A stretch of 64,000 nucleotides of DNA from Rhizobiales bacterium YIM 77505 (lineage in GTDB: Bacteria; Pseudomonadota; Alphaproteobacteria; Rhizobiales; Beijerinckiaceae): assembly GCA_000745135.1 (NCBI GenBank), contig JQNH01000001.1, positions 2,542,001 through 2,606,000 of the forward strand, given 5' to 3'. Below are positions 34,470-45,453 of the stretch, piece by piece (within the stretch, counting starts at the first letter, position 1; each line of letters opens with the position of its first letter). A program made the translations under genes and the position numbers. Under the pieces are notes generated by a model, which had not been told where the DNA came from, made no database searches, and saw only the letters and a program-made list of their open reading frames with translations.

Positions 34470-34915
34470 CTTGCCGTCTCGTCGAGCCTCGTCGCCGTCC
34501 CCTCGATCACCCGCGGCGTGAGCCGTCCCGTCCGCTCGAGATGGTCGAGGACGATGCGCAGATTGCGCCGGTTGGCCTTGAACACCAAGTCGAAGGCATC
34601 TCCCACGAACGGCACCGCCCCGACGGCCGTGTCGACGGCGAGGTTGCCGATCATTCGGGCGATCTTCCACCGCGGCAACCCGAGCTGGCGCGCCTCCCAG
34701 ATGATGTAGCTCGAGAAGGCAGCCGACACCGCGTCCCCGACCACCGGCAGAAGCCCAAGCAGGGCGTCGATGCCGATCGTCCGGTTCGTGCCCGGGATCG
34801 GGATCGAGCTGTCAAGAAGATGCGCCAGCATCGAGATCCGCGCCACGGAATCCGCCTGGCTCGGACCGCTTTCTTTGATGGCATCGAACACCGGCTGATA
34901 GCGCGCCGTCCGCAT
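34466..34915 (-). CDS. DUF4112 membrane protein
   Basis: A 149-residue protein with the repeated DUF4112 pattern: SIPIPGTNRTIGIDALLGLL, then PVVGDAVSAAFSSYIIWEA, and later AVDTAVGAVPFVGDAFDLVF with KANRRN. It has two membrane-embedded hairpin-like segments. The function of the family is unknown. The ATG at 34915 follows GGCAGGGAGCGAAGG; the longer open frame upstream is spurious. It is coupled to the small membrane gene downstream. Confidence 0.85.
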   Translation of the reverse strand: MRTARYQPVFDAIKESGPSQADSVARISMLAHLLDSSIPIPGTNRTIGIDALLGLLPVVGDAVSAAFSSYIIWEARQLGLPRWKIARMIGNLAVDTAVGAVPFVGDAFDLVFKANRRNLRIVLDHLERTGRLTPRVIEGTATRLDETAR

Positions 34916-35005
34916 CCTTCGCTCCCTGCCCTTTCCCGGGGTGCGCCTGATGTGGGAAGCCGGTTTTGTTTCGCAAGAAAGGGCGACAATCGTCCGCGAT
35001 CTCGT

Positions 35006-35034
35006 TTGACACCGCTTCGGCTGGCGTGTCTCAT
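35006..35034 (+). promoter_or_regulatory. Sigma-70-type promoter for the dipeptide-type ABC operon
   Basis: The consensus -35 TTGACA (35006-35011), a 17-base spacer and the -10-like TCTCAT (35029-35034) lie about 60 bases before the binding-protein start codon, which itself has an AGGAGG site. The -35 is a full match; the -10 matches four of six positions. Confidence 0.5.
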
Positions 35035-35092
35035 TCGCCGCAGGAGCGGCACGCCGCATGCTTGCCAGGGGACCTGAAACAGGAGGCCAATC

Positions 35093-36676
35093 ATGAACAT
35101 GCGATGGAAGATGACGGCGGCCGCGGCAGCCTTGGCCGTGGGCACGACCCTGGGCGCCGCAGGGGCGCAGGCTCAGACGACGCTCAGGGTGGTGATGCAT
35201 TCGGATCTGAAGATCGTCGATCCGATCTGGACCACCGCCTACATCTCCCGCAACCACGGCTACATGATCTACGACACCCTCTTCTCGATGGACGAGAAGG
35301 GCGAGATCAAGCCGCAGATGGTCGAGAAATACGACGTCGCGGAGGACAAGCTCACCTACACCTTCACGCTCAGGGACGGGCTTCTCTGGCATGACGGCAA
35401 GCCGGTCACGGCGGAGGATTGCATCGCCTCCATCAAACGCTGGGGCGCCAAGGACGCCATGGGCCAGAAGGTCATGACCTTCGTGGACGCCATCACGGCG
35501 CAGGATCCGAAGACCTTCACCATCAAGCTCAAGAGCCCCACCGGCCTTCTGATCTTCGCGCTCGGCAAGCCGTCGTCGAACGTGCCCTTCATGATGCCGA
35601 AGCGCGTCGCCGAAACAGATCCCAACACCCAGATCTCCGATTTCACCGGCTCGGGCCCCTTCGTCTTCAAGCAGGACGAGTGGAAGCCCGGCGACAAGGC
35701 CGTTTACGTGAAGTTCGACAAGTACAAGCCACGCGCGGAGCCGGCTTCGGGCCTTGCCGGCGGCAAGGTGGTCAAGGTCGACCGGGTGGAGTGGCTCGCC
35801 GTCAGCGATCATCAGCAGGCCATGAATGCGCTACTCGCCGGCGAGATCGACTACATCGAGCAGCCGCCCCACGACCTCCTGCCGCTGTTCAAGGCCGACC
35901 CGAACGTCAGGCTCATCGACTACAACCCGCTCGGCAACCAGTACTCGTTCCGGCCGAACCATCTTCACAAGCCGTTCGACAACCCGAAGGCCCGCCAGGC
36001 CCTCTGGTACGCCTTCAATCAGAAGGACTTCCTGGACGCCGTGATCGGCAATCCGGAGTACTACAAGGTGTGCAAGGCGCTGTTCGTCTGCGGCACGGCG
36101 CTGGCGTCCGACAAAGGCATGGAGGGGGTTCTCGAGTCGAATTTCCAGAAGGCGCGCGAGCTCTTGAAGGAGGCGAACTACGACGGCACGCCGATCGTGC
36201 TCATGCACTCCACGGATCTTCAGGTGCTCACCAACCTCGCCCCGGTCGCCAAGTCGCTCATGGAGCGGGCGGGCTTCAAGGTCGACATGCAGTCCATGGA
36301 CTGGCAGACGCTCGTGGCGCGCCGCGCCAAGAAGGATCCGCCGAACCAGGGCGGCTGGCATGCCTTCCTGACGAACTGGGTGGCGACCGACGTGCTCAAC
36401 CCGATCATGACGTCCTATCTCAACGCCGGCTGCGACAAGGCCTTGTTCGGATGGCCGTGCGACGCCGAAATCGAGAGGCTGCGGGACCAGTTCGCCCGCG
36501 AGACCGATCCGGCCAAGCAGAAGGAGATCGCGGAGGCGATCCAGGTACGCAACCTCGAGGTGACGACCCATATCCACCTTGGCCAATGGTATCAGCCGGT
36601 CGCCACTCGCAAGACCATTGCGGGCGTCTTGATCGCGCCCGTCCCCGTGTTCTGGAACATCGAGAAGGGCAGGTAG
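35093..36676 (+). CDS. Dipeptide-type ABC transporter substrate-binding protein
   Basis: A 527-residue SBP_bac_5 protein with a signal peptide (residues 1-28, AQA before QTT). Family motifs are HSDLKIVDPIWTTAYISRNH, FTLRDGLLWHDGKPVTAEDC and GSGPFVFKQDEW. It has paired Cys residues near YKVCKALFVCGTA and DKALFGWPCDAE, which may form disulfides. It is followed by two permeases and a fused ATPase, making a complete importer. Ligand class: peptide, opine, glutathione-like or other; not determinable here. Confidence 0.92.
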   Translation: MNMRWKMTAAAAALAVGTTLGAAGAQAQTTLRVVMHSDLKIVDPIWTTAYISRNHGYMIYDTLFSMDEKGEIKPQMVEKYDVAEDKLTYTFTLRDGLLWHDGKPVTAEDCIASIKRWGAKDAMGQKVMTFVDAITAQDPKTFTIKLKSPTGLLIFALGKPSSNVPFMMPKRVAETDPNTQISDFTGSGPFVFKQDEWKPGDKAVYVKFDKYKPRAEPASGLAGGKVVKVDRVEWLAVSDHQQAMNALLAGEIDYIEQPPHDLLPLFKADPNVRLIDYNPLGNQYSFRPNHLHKPFDNPKARQALWYAFNQKDFLDAVIGNPEYYKVCKALFVCGTALASDKGMEGVLESNFQKARELLKEANYDGTPIVLMHSTDLQVLTNLAPVAKSLMERAGFKVDMQSMDWQTLVARRAKKDPPNQGGWHAFLTNWVATDVLNPIMTSYLNAGCDKALFGWPCDAEIERLRDQFARETDPAKQKEIAEAIQVRNLEVTTHIHLGQWYQPVATRKTIAGVLIAPVPVFWNIEKGR

Positions 36677-36709
36677 TCCGGCTCATCGGGCGCGCCGTTC
36701 GTCCGCTAC

Positions 36710-36749
36710 GGGATCCGACCTGGCGCGGGTTCGCCCAAGGTCGGGTCCC
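36710..36749 (+). other. Long stem-loop between binding-protein and permease genes
   Basis: GGGATCCGACCT (36710-36721) pairs with AGGTCGGGTCCC (36738-36749), twelve pairs including one G-T wobble. A second stem GGCG/CGCC lies inside the loop. There is no T-run. It lies in the 103-bp gap between the binding-protein and first permease genes, where such structures commonly protect the upstream mRNA and favour excess binding protein. Confidence 0.75.
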
Positions 36750-36779
36750 GGTGGCTCGGAATAGGATCGTCGAAAAGCG

Positions 36780-37721
36780 ATGTTTCTCTACTTCCTCCGC
36801 CGCCTGGCCGCGACGATCCCGGTCATGCTGATCGTGGCGGTGCTGGTATTCCTGATGCTGCGGCTGACGCCCGGCGACCCGGCGGCGATCATCGCCGGCG
36901 ACAACGCGAACGCAGAGCAGGTGGCGCTCATCCGCACGCGCCTCGGGCTCGATCAGCCGATCATCGTCCAGTTCTTCATCTGGATGGGGAACCTGCTGCG
37001 CGGGGATTTCGGCGAATCCTTCTTCTTCAAGAAGACGGTCGCCGAGCTGATCCTCGGCCGCCTGGAACCCACGATCGCCCTTGCCCTTTGCACCATCCTC
37101 ATTGCCGTGACCGTGGCGGTGCCACTCGGCGTCCTCGCCGCCTACAAGCAAGGCACCTGGATCGACCGCCTCGTGATGGGCTTCTCGGTCATGGGGTTCT
37201 CGGTCCCCGTCTTCGTGATCGGCTACGCGCTCATCTACCTCTTCGCGATCAAGCTCAACTGGGTGCCGGTGCAGGGCTACCAGCCCCTGTCGCAAGGCTT
37301 CGGCGGCTTCCTGCAGCGCCTGATCCTGCCCTCCGTCACCCTTTCGGTGATCTATATCGCCCTGATCGCCCGCATGACCCGCGCCAGCGTCATCGAGGTC
37401 CTGGGCGAGGACTATATCCGCACCGCTCGCGCCAAGGGGCAGGTGGAATCCAAGATCCTCTTCAGGCACGCCTTGAAGAACGCCGCGGTGCCGATCGTCA
37501 CGGTGATCGGGCTCGGCGTCGCCCTCCTCATCGGCGGCGTCGTGGTGACCGAGAGCGTGTTCACCATTCCGGGCCTCGGACGGCTGACCGTCGATGCGGT
37601 GCTTGCGCGCGACTATCCGACCATACAGGCGGTGATCCTGCTCTTCTCGCTGGTGTATGTGCTGATCAATCTCGCCGTCGACCTCGTCTATACCCTGTTC
37701 GATCCGAGGATCCGGTATTGA
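36780..37721 (+). CDS. Dipeptide-type ABC transporter permease (DppB-like)
   Basis: A 313-residue inner-membrane permease with six hydrophobic segments. It has the DppB family start YFLRRLAATIPVMLIVAVLV, and the EAA region DYIRTARAKGQVESKILFRH followed by ALKNAAVPIVT. Its stop overlaps a TTG start of the next gene. Confidence 0.93.
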   Translation: MFLYFLRRLAATIPVMLIVAVLVFLMLRLTPGDPAAIIAGDNANAEQVALIRTRLGLDQPIIVQFFIWMGNLLRGDFGESFFFKKTVAELILGRLEPTIALALCTILIAVTVAVPLGVLAAYKQGTWIDRLVMGFSVMGFSVPVFVIGYALIYLFAIKLNWVPVQGYQPLSQGFGGFLQRLILPSVTLSVIYIALIARMTRASVIEVLGEDYIRTARAKGQVESKILFRHALKNAAVPIVTVIGLGVALLIGGVVVTESVFTIPGLGRLTVDAVLARDYPTIQAVILLFSLVYVLINLAVDLVYTLFDPRIRY

Positions 37722-38644
37722 GCGCCGAACCCGTCATCCTCGCTCCCGCCGAGGCGATCGCGGCGCCGCCCCGCTTCGGCGCGTGGCGCAAGCTTCTGCG
37801 TCATCCTGGCGTGCTCATCGGCGGTGGGCTCATCCTGTTCATGACCCTGATGGGAATCCTGGCGCCGGTGCTCGGCACCATCAACCCGGCGGAGATCAAC
37901 CCGACTTTCCGCAACCGCGTGCCCGGCATGGAGCGCACCATCCGCGCCGACGACGGCAGCACGCGCCCTTACAAGCACCTCATGGGCACCGACTCCCTTG
38001 GCCGCGACGTCTATAGCAGGGTCGTCTACGGCGCGCGGGTCTCCATTCTGGTGGGGGTGACGGTCGCCACTATCAGCGTCGCCATCGGCCTCCTCATCGG
38101 ACTTGTCGCCGGCTATGTGCGCTGGCTCGACGGCATCATCATGCGCTTCATGGACGGGCTGATGGCAATACCCGCCATCCTCCTCGCCATCGCCCTGGTG
38201 TCGCTGTTTCGGGCCGGGTTGTTCAGCGTCATCGTCGCCATCGTGGTGCCGGAGATCCCGCGTGTCGTGCGGCTCGTGCGCTCGATCGTGCTGTCGGTCC
38301 GCGAGGAGCCCTATGTGGAAGCGGCCATCATGGCCGGCACGCCGACCCCCGCCCTCCTCGTGCGCCACGTCCTGCCCAACACCGTCGCGCCGCTCATCGT
38401 GCAAGGCACCTTCATCTGCGCCTCGGCGATCCTCGTCGAGGCGATCCTCTCCTTCCTCGGCGTCGGCATCCCGCCCGAAACGCCGACCTGGGGCAACATC
38501 ATGGCCGAGGGGCGCTCGCTGTTCCGGGTCTACCCGCACAACATCCTCTTCCCGGGCGTGTTCCTGGCGCTCACCGTGCTCGCCGTGAACATGCTCGGCG
38601 ACGGCTTGCGCGACACGCTCGATCCCAAGATGGCGAAGCGCTGA
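37718..38644 (+). CDS. Dipeptide-type ABC transporter permease (DppC-like)
   Basis: A 308-residue permease. The domain begins with WRKLLRHPGVLIGGGLILFM, has the signature LMGTDSLGRDVYSRVVYGARVS, and carries the EAA loop YVEAAIMAGTPTPALLVRH. I infer a TTG start at 37718 within TTGA overlapping the DppB-like stop, because no ATG or GTG lies between that point and the conserved region. It pairs with the previous permease. Confidence 0.92.
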   Translation: MSAEPVILAPAEAIAAPPRFGAWRKLLRHPGVLIGGGLILFMTLMGILAPVLGTINPAEINPTFRNRVPGMERTIRADDGSTRPYKHLMGTDSLGRDVYSRVVYGARVSILVGVTVATISVAIGLLIGLVAGYVRWLDGIIMRFMDGLMAIPAILLAIALVSLFRAGLFSVIVAIVVPEIPRVVRLVRSIVLSVREEPYVEAAIMAGTPTPALLVRHVLPNTVAPLIVQGTFICASAILVEAILSFLGVGIPPETPTWGNIMAEGRSLFRVYPHNILFPGVFLALTVLAVNMLGDGLRDTLDPKMAKR

Positions 38645-38645
38645 T

Positions 38646-40261
<1,616 letters not shown>

Positions 40262-40265
<4 letters not shown>

Positions 40266-40300
40266 ACAAGCCCAGAACTGGTCTAAATTATAGACCAGTT
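40262..40300 (+). promoter_or_regulatory. Promoter and perfect palindromic operator of the toxin-antitoxin pair
   Basis: AACTGGTCTA (40276-40285) and TAGACCAGTT (40291-40300) are perfect inverted arms around AATTA. A -35-like TTGAAC (40262-40267) and -10-like TAAATT (40284-40289, spacer 16) place the operator over the promoter. The antitoxin start codon is 15 bases beyond, which fits autorepression by the antitoxin-toxin complex. Confidence 0.75.
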
Positions 40301-40314
40301 TAGGAGATCCCGTC

Positions 40315-40554
40315 GTGATTGAAGTGGGCGCCTACGAGGCCAAGACGCGCTTCTCATCCTTGCTCGAGAAGGTCGAGCAGGGAGAGGAGGTCCGGATCAC
40401 CCGGCACGGGCGCCGGGTCGCGAGACTCGTGCCGGACCGCGAGGTGGACAAAGCCGCGATCGACCGAGCCATCGCCGAGCTGAAGGAGATCCGGAAGGGA
40501 GCGCGCCTGGATGGCCTCTCCTGGAAGGAGTTGCGCGATGCGGGCCGTCGATGA
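40315..40554 (+). CDS. Type II antitoxin, Phd/YefM family
   Basis: A 79-residue protein with the Phd/YefM fold start EVGAYEAKTRFSSLLEKVEQ and EEVRITRHGRRVARLVP (the DNA-binding N-terminal half). A charged C-terminal half should wrap the toxin. The GTG start at 40315 has AGGAG upstream. Its stop overlaps the toxin start (ATGA). It probably represses its own promoter through the palindrome just upstream. Confidence 0.88.
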   Translation: MIEVGAYEAKTRFSSLLEKVEQGEEVRITRHGRRVARLVPDREVDKAAIDRAIAELKEIRKGARLDGLSWKELRDAGRR

Positions 40555-40967
40555 CGGCTTTCGTGCTCGACTGCTCGGTGGCGATGAGCTGGGCCTTCGA
40601 GGACGAGAAGTCGCCCCAGACCGACCGCCTGCTCGACCGCGCACGGGATCATGGCGCCGTCGTCCCATCGCTATGGTTCCTCGAGGTCGCCAATGCCTTT
40701 GTTCAGGCTGAGCTGAGAGGCCGGACGAGCCGATCCGTGACCGTTCAGACCATCAAGCGCTTGCAGCTTCTTCCGATCGAGGTCGACGACGGGACCGCGT
40801 CGCGCGCCTTTCACGAGGTGATCGATATTGCCCGCTCCGAAGGCCTGACGACGTACGATGCGGCATATCTCGAGCTTGCCATCCGCCGCGCCGTTCCGCT
40901 GGCAACGAAGGACCGCGAATTGGCGAAGGCGAGCCGCCGGCGTGGCGTTTCGCTCCTGCTGCGCTGA
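40551..40967 (+). CDS. PIN-domain toxin, VapC-like ribonuclease
   Basis: A 138-residue PIN-domain protein. The acidic residues that bind Mg are in FVLDCSVAMSW (Asp7), FLEVANAF, YDAAYLELA and ATKDREL. Such toxins cleave RNA, often tRNA, when the antitoxin is degraded. It is translationally coupled to the antitoxin gene. Adenine deaminase begins 9 bases after its stop, so some read-through to ade is likely. Confidence 0.9.
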   Translation: MTAFVLDCSVAMSWAFEDEKSPQTDRLLDRARDHGAVVPSLWFLEVANAFVQAELRGRTSRSVTVQTIKRLQLLPIEVDDGTASRAFHEVIDIARSEGLTTYDAAYLELAIRRAVPLATKDRELAKASRRRGVSLLLR

Positions 40968-40976
40968 AGACCGGAC

Positions 40977-42680
40977 ATGGCCTCGACCAAACTCCCCGCC
41001 CGCATCGCCCAAGGCCGCGGCGCGGCTGAGGCGGATCTCGTCGTCAGGCACGTCCGCCTCCTCGACCTCGTCACCGGCGCGCTCGTCTCCACCGACATCG
41101 CCGTTTGCGGCGATACGATCGTCGGCACTTACGGCGAGTACCGCGGCGCGCGCGTGATCGAGGGCGGCGGGCGCATCGCGGTGCCGGGATTCATCGACAC
41201 GCATCTGCACGTCGAGTCCTCGCTCGTGACGCCGCTCGAGTTCGAGCGCTGCGTGCTCCCGCACGGCGTCACCACGGCCATCTGCGACCCGCACGAGATG
41301 GCGAATGTGCTGGGCACGGCGGCCTTCGACTACTTTCTTGCCGCATCCGAGCGGATGGCGATGGACCTGCGCGTGCAGCTCTCAAGCTGCGTGCCGGCCA
41401 CCCATCTCGAGACCTCCGGCGCCCGCATCGAGGCGCCGGATCTTCTGCCCTATCGCGGCCATCCGAAGGTGATCGGGCTCGCCGAGTTCATGAACTTTCC
41501 CGGGGTGCTCGCCGCCGATCCCGGTTGCCTTGCCAAGATCGATGCCTTCGCGGACGGTCACGTCGACGGCCACGCCCCCCTTCTCAGGGGCCTTGACCTT
41601 AATGGCTACCTCGCTGCCGGCATCCGCACCGATCACGAGACGACGAGCGCCGAGGAGGCGCTGGAGAAGATCCGCAAGGGCATGACGGTGCTGATCCGCG
41701 AGGGCTCGGTGTCCAAGGACCTCCACGCCCTGGCTCCGCTCCTCACGGTCGAGACATCGCCGTTCCTGTGCCTGTGCACGGACGATCGCAATCCGCTCGA
41801 TATCGCGGAGGAAGGCCACCTTGACTTCATGATCCGCACCCTGATCGGCCTCGGCTGCCCGCCGCTGGCGGTCTATCGCGCCGCCTCCTTGAGCGCCGCG
41901 ACGGCCTTCGGCCTCCGCGACAGGGGCATGATCGCGCCGGGCAGGCGCGCCGACATCGTGCTCCTCGACGATCTGGAGGCTTGCGCCGTCTCGGCGGTGA
42001 TTGCCGGAGGACGCCTTGTCGAGGAAAGCGCCTTTCCGCCCCGTGGCGCCGTCACGCCGATCGGGCTCGACAGCGTGAAGGCGCGGCCTGCCACCGCGGA
42101 TGATTTCCGCATCCCCGCTGGAGAAGGCGCGGCGCATGTCATCGGCGTGATCCCCGGCAGGATCATCACCGAGCATCTGCGCCTCGAGCTCCCCGTGCGC
42201 GAGGGCGCCGTCCAGCCTGACCTCGACCAGGATGCCGTCAAGGTCGCGGTCATCGAGCGCCATGGCGTCAACGGCAACATCGGCCTCGGCTTCGTGAAGG
42301 GTTTCGGCCTCAAGCGCGGCGCCATCGCCTCCTCGGTCGGCCATGACAGCCACAACATCTGCGTCGTCGGCGCGAGCGACGAGGACATGGCGCTGGCCGT
42401 CAACCGGCTCATCGCCCTTAAGGGCGGGTTCGTGGTGGTGTCGGACGGGACGGTTCGCGCCGAGTTGTCGCTCCCCATCGCCGGCCTCATGAGCGGCCGG
42501 ACCTTCGAGGAAGTCCGGGACGCTCTGCATCCCCTGCGCGCTGCCGCCAAAGGGCTTGGCGTCAAGCTTCCCGAGCCCTTCCTTCAGGTCGCTTTCCTGC
42601 CCCTCCCCGTGATCCCGCACCTCAAGATCAGCGACCGCGGCCTTGTCGACGTGGACCGCTTCGCTCTCATTTCTGATTGA
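40977..42680 (+). CDS. ade: Adenine deaminase
   Basis: A 567-residue amidohydrolase that converts adenine to hypoxanthine and ammonia. Metal and family motifs are [53 protein letters not shown] and, near the end, [15 protein letters not shown]. The length is typical. Its start follows the toxin gene closely; a separate promoter is not obvious. It recycles adenine in purine salvage or as nitrogen source. Confidence 0.95.
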   Translation: MASTKLPARIAQGRGAAEADLVVRHVRLLDLVTGALVSTDIAVCGDTIVGTYGEYRGARVIEGGGRIAVPGFIDTHLHVESSLVTPLEFERCVLPHGVTTAICDPHEMANVLGTAAFDYFLAASERMAMDLRVQLSSCVPATHLETSGARIEAPDLLPYRGHPKVIGLAEFMNFPGVLAADPGCLAKIDAFADGHVDGHAPLLRGLDLNGYLAAGIRTDHETTSAEEALEKIRKGMTVLIREGSVSKDLHALAPLLTVETSPFLCLCTDDRNPLDIAEEGHLDFMIRTLIGLGCPPLAVYRAASLSAATAFGLRDRGMIAPGRRADIVLLDDLEACAVSAVIAGGRLVEESAFPPRGAVTPIGLDSVKARPATADDFRIPAGEGAAHVIGVIPGRIITEHLRLELPVREGAVQPDLDQDAVKVAVIERHGVNGNIGLGFVKGFGLKRGAIASSVGHDSHNICVVGASDEDMALAVNRLIALKGGFVVVSDGTVRAELSLPIAGLMSGRTFEEVRDALHPLRAAAKGLGVKLPEPFLQVAFLPLPVIPHLKISDRGLVDVDRFALISD

Positions 42681-42775
42681 CTGTCGCCCTCTTGTCACGC
42701 CCGGGGATTAAGGTCATCCTGTCTTCGGCACGTGTATCGTTTGTTTTGAGACCTTTGTCCCACGCGGAGGGCGCA

Positions 42776-42976
42776 ATGCATTGCGGCGATCCATCCCTGC
42801 GGCAGATGTTGAACGAGCCGATCGTTCGGCTCCTCATGAATTCCTACAATGTGAGCGATACCGAGCTCCTGCAGCTCGGCGAGGACGTGCGTCGCAGGCT
42901 CGAGGGCCACGAGATGGCCGACTCTGACGAGCGGGCCCGGCGCGGCGCCTTGCAAGATCAGCGACCTCTCTCCTGA
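42776..42976 (+). CDS. Small conserved-looking protein of unknown function
   Basis: A 66-residue protein: QMLNEPIVRLLMNSYNVSDT followed by a helical charged tail. The ATG lies after GCGGAGGGCGCA. The pattern of a short ‘NEPIVRLLM’ N-terminus is reminiscent of small proteins seen in many Hyphomicrobiales, but I cannot name a family. It converges with a methyltransferase gene. Confidence 0.6.
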   Translation: MHCGDPSLRQMLNEPIVRLLMNSYNVSDTELLQLGEDVRRRLEGHEMADSDERARRGALQDQRPLS

Positions 42977-42996
42977 TTCACCTGACACGGCGAAAC

Positions 42997-43749
42997 TCAA
43001 GGCTCGACCCGCCCGATCCGAAGCGAGAGCGGAAAGCGGATCGGGCGGTACTGCGTCGGGTCGCCCCATGCCGCGGCGAGATCATGCCGGAACGCGTCGA
43101 TCGGGCCCTGCCCGAGGGCCTTTCTCGCTGAGCGCACCGCCGACCAAGTCTCGATATAGCCGAGCATGTGGTCGAGGCTCCATGAGACCTCAATGGCAAG
43201 GGGCGGAGCGGCAACCTCCTCGAAGGGGAAATCGAAGGTGCGGTAGCCTTCCTCCACATGCCGCCGCTCGGGCGGCCAATACGGCCCGACGACGGTGCGG
43301 TAGAAGTGCTGGACGATCGGCGCGACCGCCGCCTCGGTCTCGATCGTCCCATAGGTGATGAGCGCGACGACGCCTTCTGGCCGCGCCACCCGCCGCGCCT
43401 CCGCATAGAACGCCGGCAGGTCGAACCAATGCGCCGCCTGCGCGGCCGTGACGAGATCGACGCTGCGATTCGGCAGACCGCTCCGCTCGGCGGGCGCGAC
43501 GCCATAGGTGACCCGCTCGTGCGCCTCAGCGGCGTCGATCTGCTGCGGGCTCGCGTCGGTCGCCGCGACCTGGGCGAAGCGACGCGTCAGAAGGGTCGAG
43601 AGCTGGCCTGAGCCGCAGCCGCAATCGAGCGCCAGGTCATGGCCCGGCGACGCCTCGGCGAGAAAGTCGATCAGAGCATCGGGATAGGTCGGTCGATAAG
43701 CCGCGTAGCCCGCCGAGCCGGCCGAGAAATGATCCTTGAAGGGCGCCAT
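42997..43749 (-). CDS. Class I SAM-dependent methyltransferase (type 11)
   Basis: A 250-residue protein with the SAM-binding motif ALDCGCGSGQLSTLL (about residues 40-54), then VAATDASPQQID and the post-I motif SVDLVTAAQAAHWFD, which is typical of the UbiE/methyltransferase-11 group with a trans-aconitate-methyltransferase-like opening FSAGSAGYAAYRPTYP. The substrate is unknown. Its start is 10 bases after the stop of the gamma-glutamyltransferase gene, so the two are probably co-transcribed. Confidence 0.85.
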   Translation of the reverse strand: MAPFKDHFSAGSAGYAAYRPTYPDALIDFLAEASPGHDLALDCGCGSGQLSTLLTRRFAQVAATDASPQQIDAAEAHERVTYGVAPAERSGLPNRSVDLVTAAQAAHWFDLPAFYAEARRVARPEGVVALITYGTIETEAAVAPIVQHFYRTVVGPYWPPERRHVEEGYRTFDFPFEEVAAPPLAIEVSWSLDHMLGYIETWSAVRSARKALGQGPIDAFRHDLAAAWGDPTQYRPIRFPLSLRIGRVEP

Positions 43750-43759
43750 TCCGGCGCGC

Positions 43760-45379
43760 TCAGGGAGCGACCGCTTCGGCCACCGGGAGCCAAGGCTCGA
43801 CCGCCCCCTCCCCGACACCGCCGCGCCGCCGCACGGCGCTGGCGATGGTGAAGTTGTAAGGGTAGCCCGTCCGGTCCGCGAGGAGGGTTGGATGACAGGC
43901 GCCAAGCGTCTCGAGCACGGCGTGCGGCAACGCCCGGTCGGCAATCACCCGGTCCGGTCCCGACACATCGATGCGCGGGGCGTGCATGGCCGCATCCAGG
44001 GAAAGGCCATAGTCGATCATGAAGGACAGGAGGTTGAAGACCGCCGGCATGATCTTGCGTCCGCCCGCGCCGCCAAGCCCGATCACGTCGTCGCTGCCCG
44101 TTGCGATGGCTGGCGTGTAGTTGGCGAGCACGCGCTTGCCGGCTCCTATGGAGTTGGGCGCGCCGGGCCGCGGGTCGAACCAGTTGATGCCGTTGTTCAT
44201 GAGCACGCCCGTCTCCGGCAGGAGAAGCCGCGCGCCGAACACGGACAGGAGCGTCTGCGTCACCACGGCAACGTTGCCGTCCCGGTCGACCACGCAGAGA
44301 TTGGTGGTGGAGGTTGGGTGGGGCGCCGTATCGCCGAGGTCGTTGAGCCGCCGCGCCCAGGCCGGCCGCAACGCATCGGCATAGGCCGCGAACGCCTCCC
44401 CGTCCGGCTCGCGCGAGGAAGGCGCCCAGACGCGTTGGAGGGCCGCGAGAGCCTCAAGCATGGTCGGCCCGCCATTGAGCTCCGGCGCCACATGGACTTC
44501 GTAATCTCGGTAGCGCAGCGTCGCCGGCTCGCGCCGCACGGCTCGGCAAGACACAAGATCGCTCTCGCTCAAGAAACCGCCGCCGGCGCGGACCTCCGCG
44601 ACGATGGCGCGCGCGATCGGTCCTTCGTAGAAGGCCCGCGGCCCCTCCCCGGCGATCCTCCGCAGCGTGCGGGCAAGTGCCGGCCATTTCAGGCGCGGCG
44701 GCGCGCCCTGTGCGGCGCCAGGAGCGACGGGCGGGGCGCCATTCGGCAGGAAAAGCGCCCGGCAGCCCGGATCGCGGGCGAGGTCATGGAAGGCGCTCGC
44801 CACCCACAAGGTCGTATGCGCATCGACCTGGACACCCGCCTCCGCGAGTTCGGCGGAAGGGGAGATGAGCTCCGCCCAGGGCTTCGTTCCGAACAGCTCG
44901 TGAGCCAAGGCGTGGCCGGCCACCATGGCGGGAATCGCGACGGCATAGGGGCCGACGAGATTCCGCCCCTCCGCGACCTGAGGCCAGCCGAACAGGTCGG
45001 TATCGCTGCCGCCGACCACCGGATAAGCTGCGGGATCAAGGTTGGCCGGAGAACGCGCGCCGAAATCGATCGCCGTGACGCGGCGGCTGCGCGCGTCCAG
45101 CACCAGCATCGCGCCAATGCCGCCAATGCCGCTCATCCAGGGTTCGGCGACACCGACGGCGAAGGCTGTGGCGATCGCCGCATCGACCGCATTGCCGCCA
45201 CGCCGCAAGACCTCGGCCCCAAGCTCGGCGGCGACCCGGTGGTGAGCGGCGACCACCCCGCCGGGGCCGCTCACGGCGGGTTTGCGCACGCTCTGGCGAA
45301 GGGAGAGGTTTTCAGAAAGGAGGCTGGGGTCGAGCAAGGGAAGCCCTCGGGCGCGAGCCTCTACATTAGAAGCTCGCAA
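43760..45379 (-). CDS. Gamma-glutamyltransferase family protein
   Basis: A 539-residue Ntn-hydrolase-type precursor. The N-terminal core is VVAAHHRVAAELGAEVLRRG followed by GNAVDAAIATAFAVGVAEP. The self-cleavage region is HPTSTTNLCVVDRDGN, where the Thr before Thr-Asn is the likely nucleophile (most GGTs have TTH). The C-terminal block is GLGGAGGRKIMPAV. No signal peptide is seen, so it appears cytoplasmic. The start is uncertain: TTG at 45379 with GGAGGG just upstream, or a GTG further in. It breaks gamma-glutamyl bonds as in glutathione. It is divergent from the SNase-like gene and the HyuAB genes. Confidence 0.85.
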   Translation of the reverse strand: MRASNVEARARGLPLLDPSLLSENLSLRQSVRKPAVSGPGGVVAAHHRVAAELGAEVLRRGGNAVDAAIATAFAVGVAEPWMSGIGGIGAMLVLDARSRRVTAIDFGARSPANLDPAAYPVVGGSDTDLFGWPQVAEGRNLVGPYAVAIPAMVAGHALAHELFGTKPWAELISPSAELAEAGVQVDAHTTLWVASAFHDLARDPGCRALFLPNGAPPVAPGAAQGAPPRLKWPALARTLRRIAGEGPRAFYEGPIARAIVAEVRAGGGFLSESDLVSCRAVRREPATLRYRDYEVHVAPELNGGPTMLEALAALQRVWAPSSREPDGEAFAAYADALRPAWARRLNDLGDTAPHPTSTTNLCVVDRDGNVAVVTQTLLSVFGARLLLPETGVLMNNGINWFDPRPGAPNSIGAGKRVLANYTPAIATGSDDVIGLGGAGGRKIMPAVFNLLSFMIDYGLSLDAAMHAPRIDVSGPDRVIADRALPHAVLETLGACHPTLLADRTGYPYNFTIASAVRRRGGVGEGAVEPWLPVAEAVAP

Positions 45380-45453
45380 GTCCCTCCGCCACCTTGCGGT
45401 CTACACCCTTCCCAATCGCAGGGATGTTGGTTGCGTGACGCGGGGCGGGGCCT

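Noticed and set aside
34916-35812. A minus-strand open frame upstream of the DUF4112 gene
   Set aside because: It lies antisense to the dipeptide-type binding protein and shows no protein family features.
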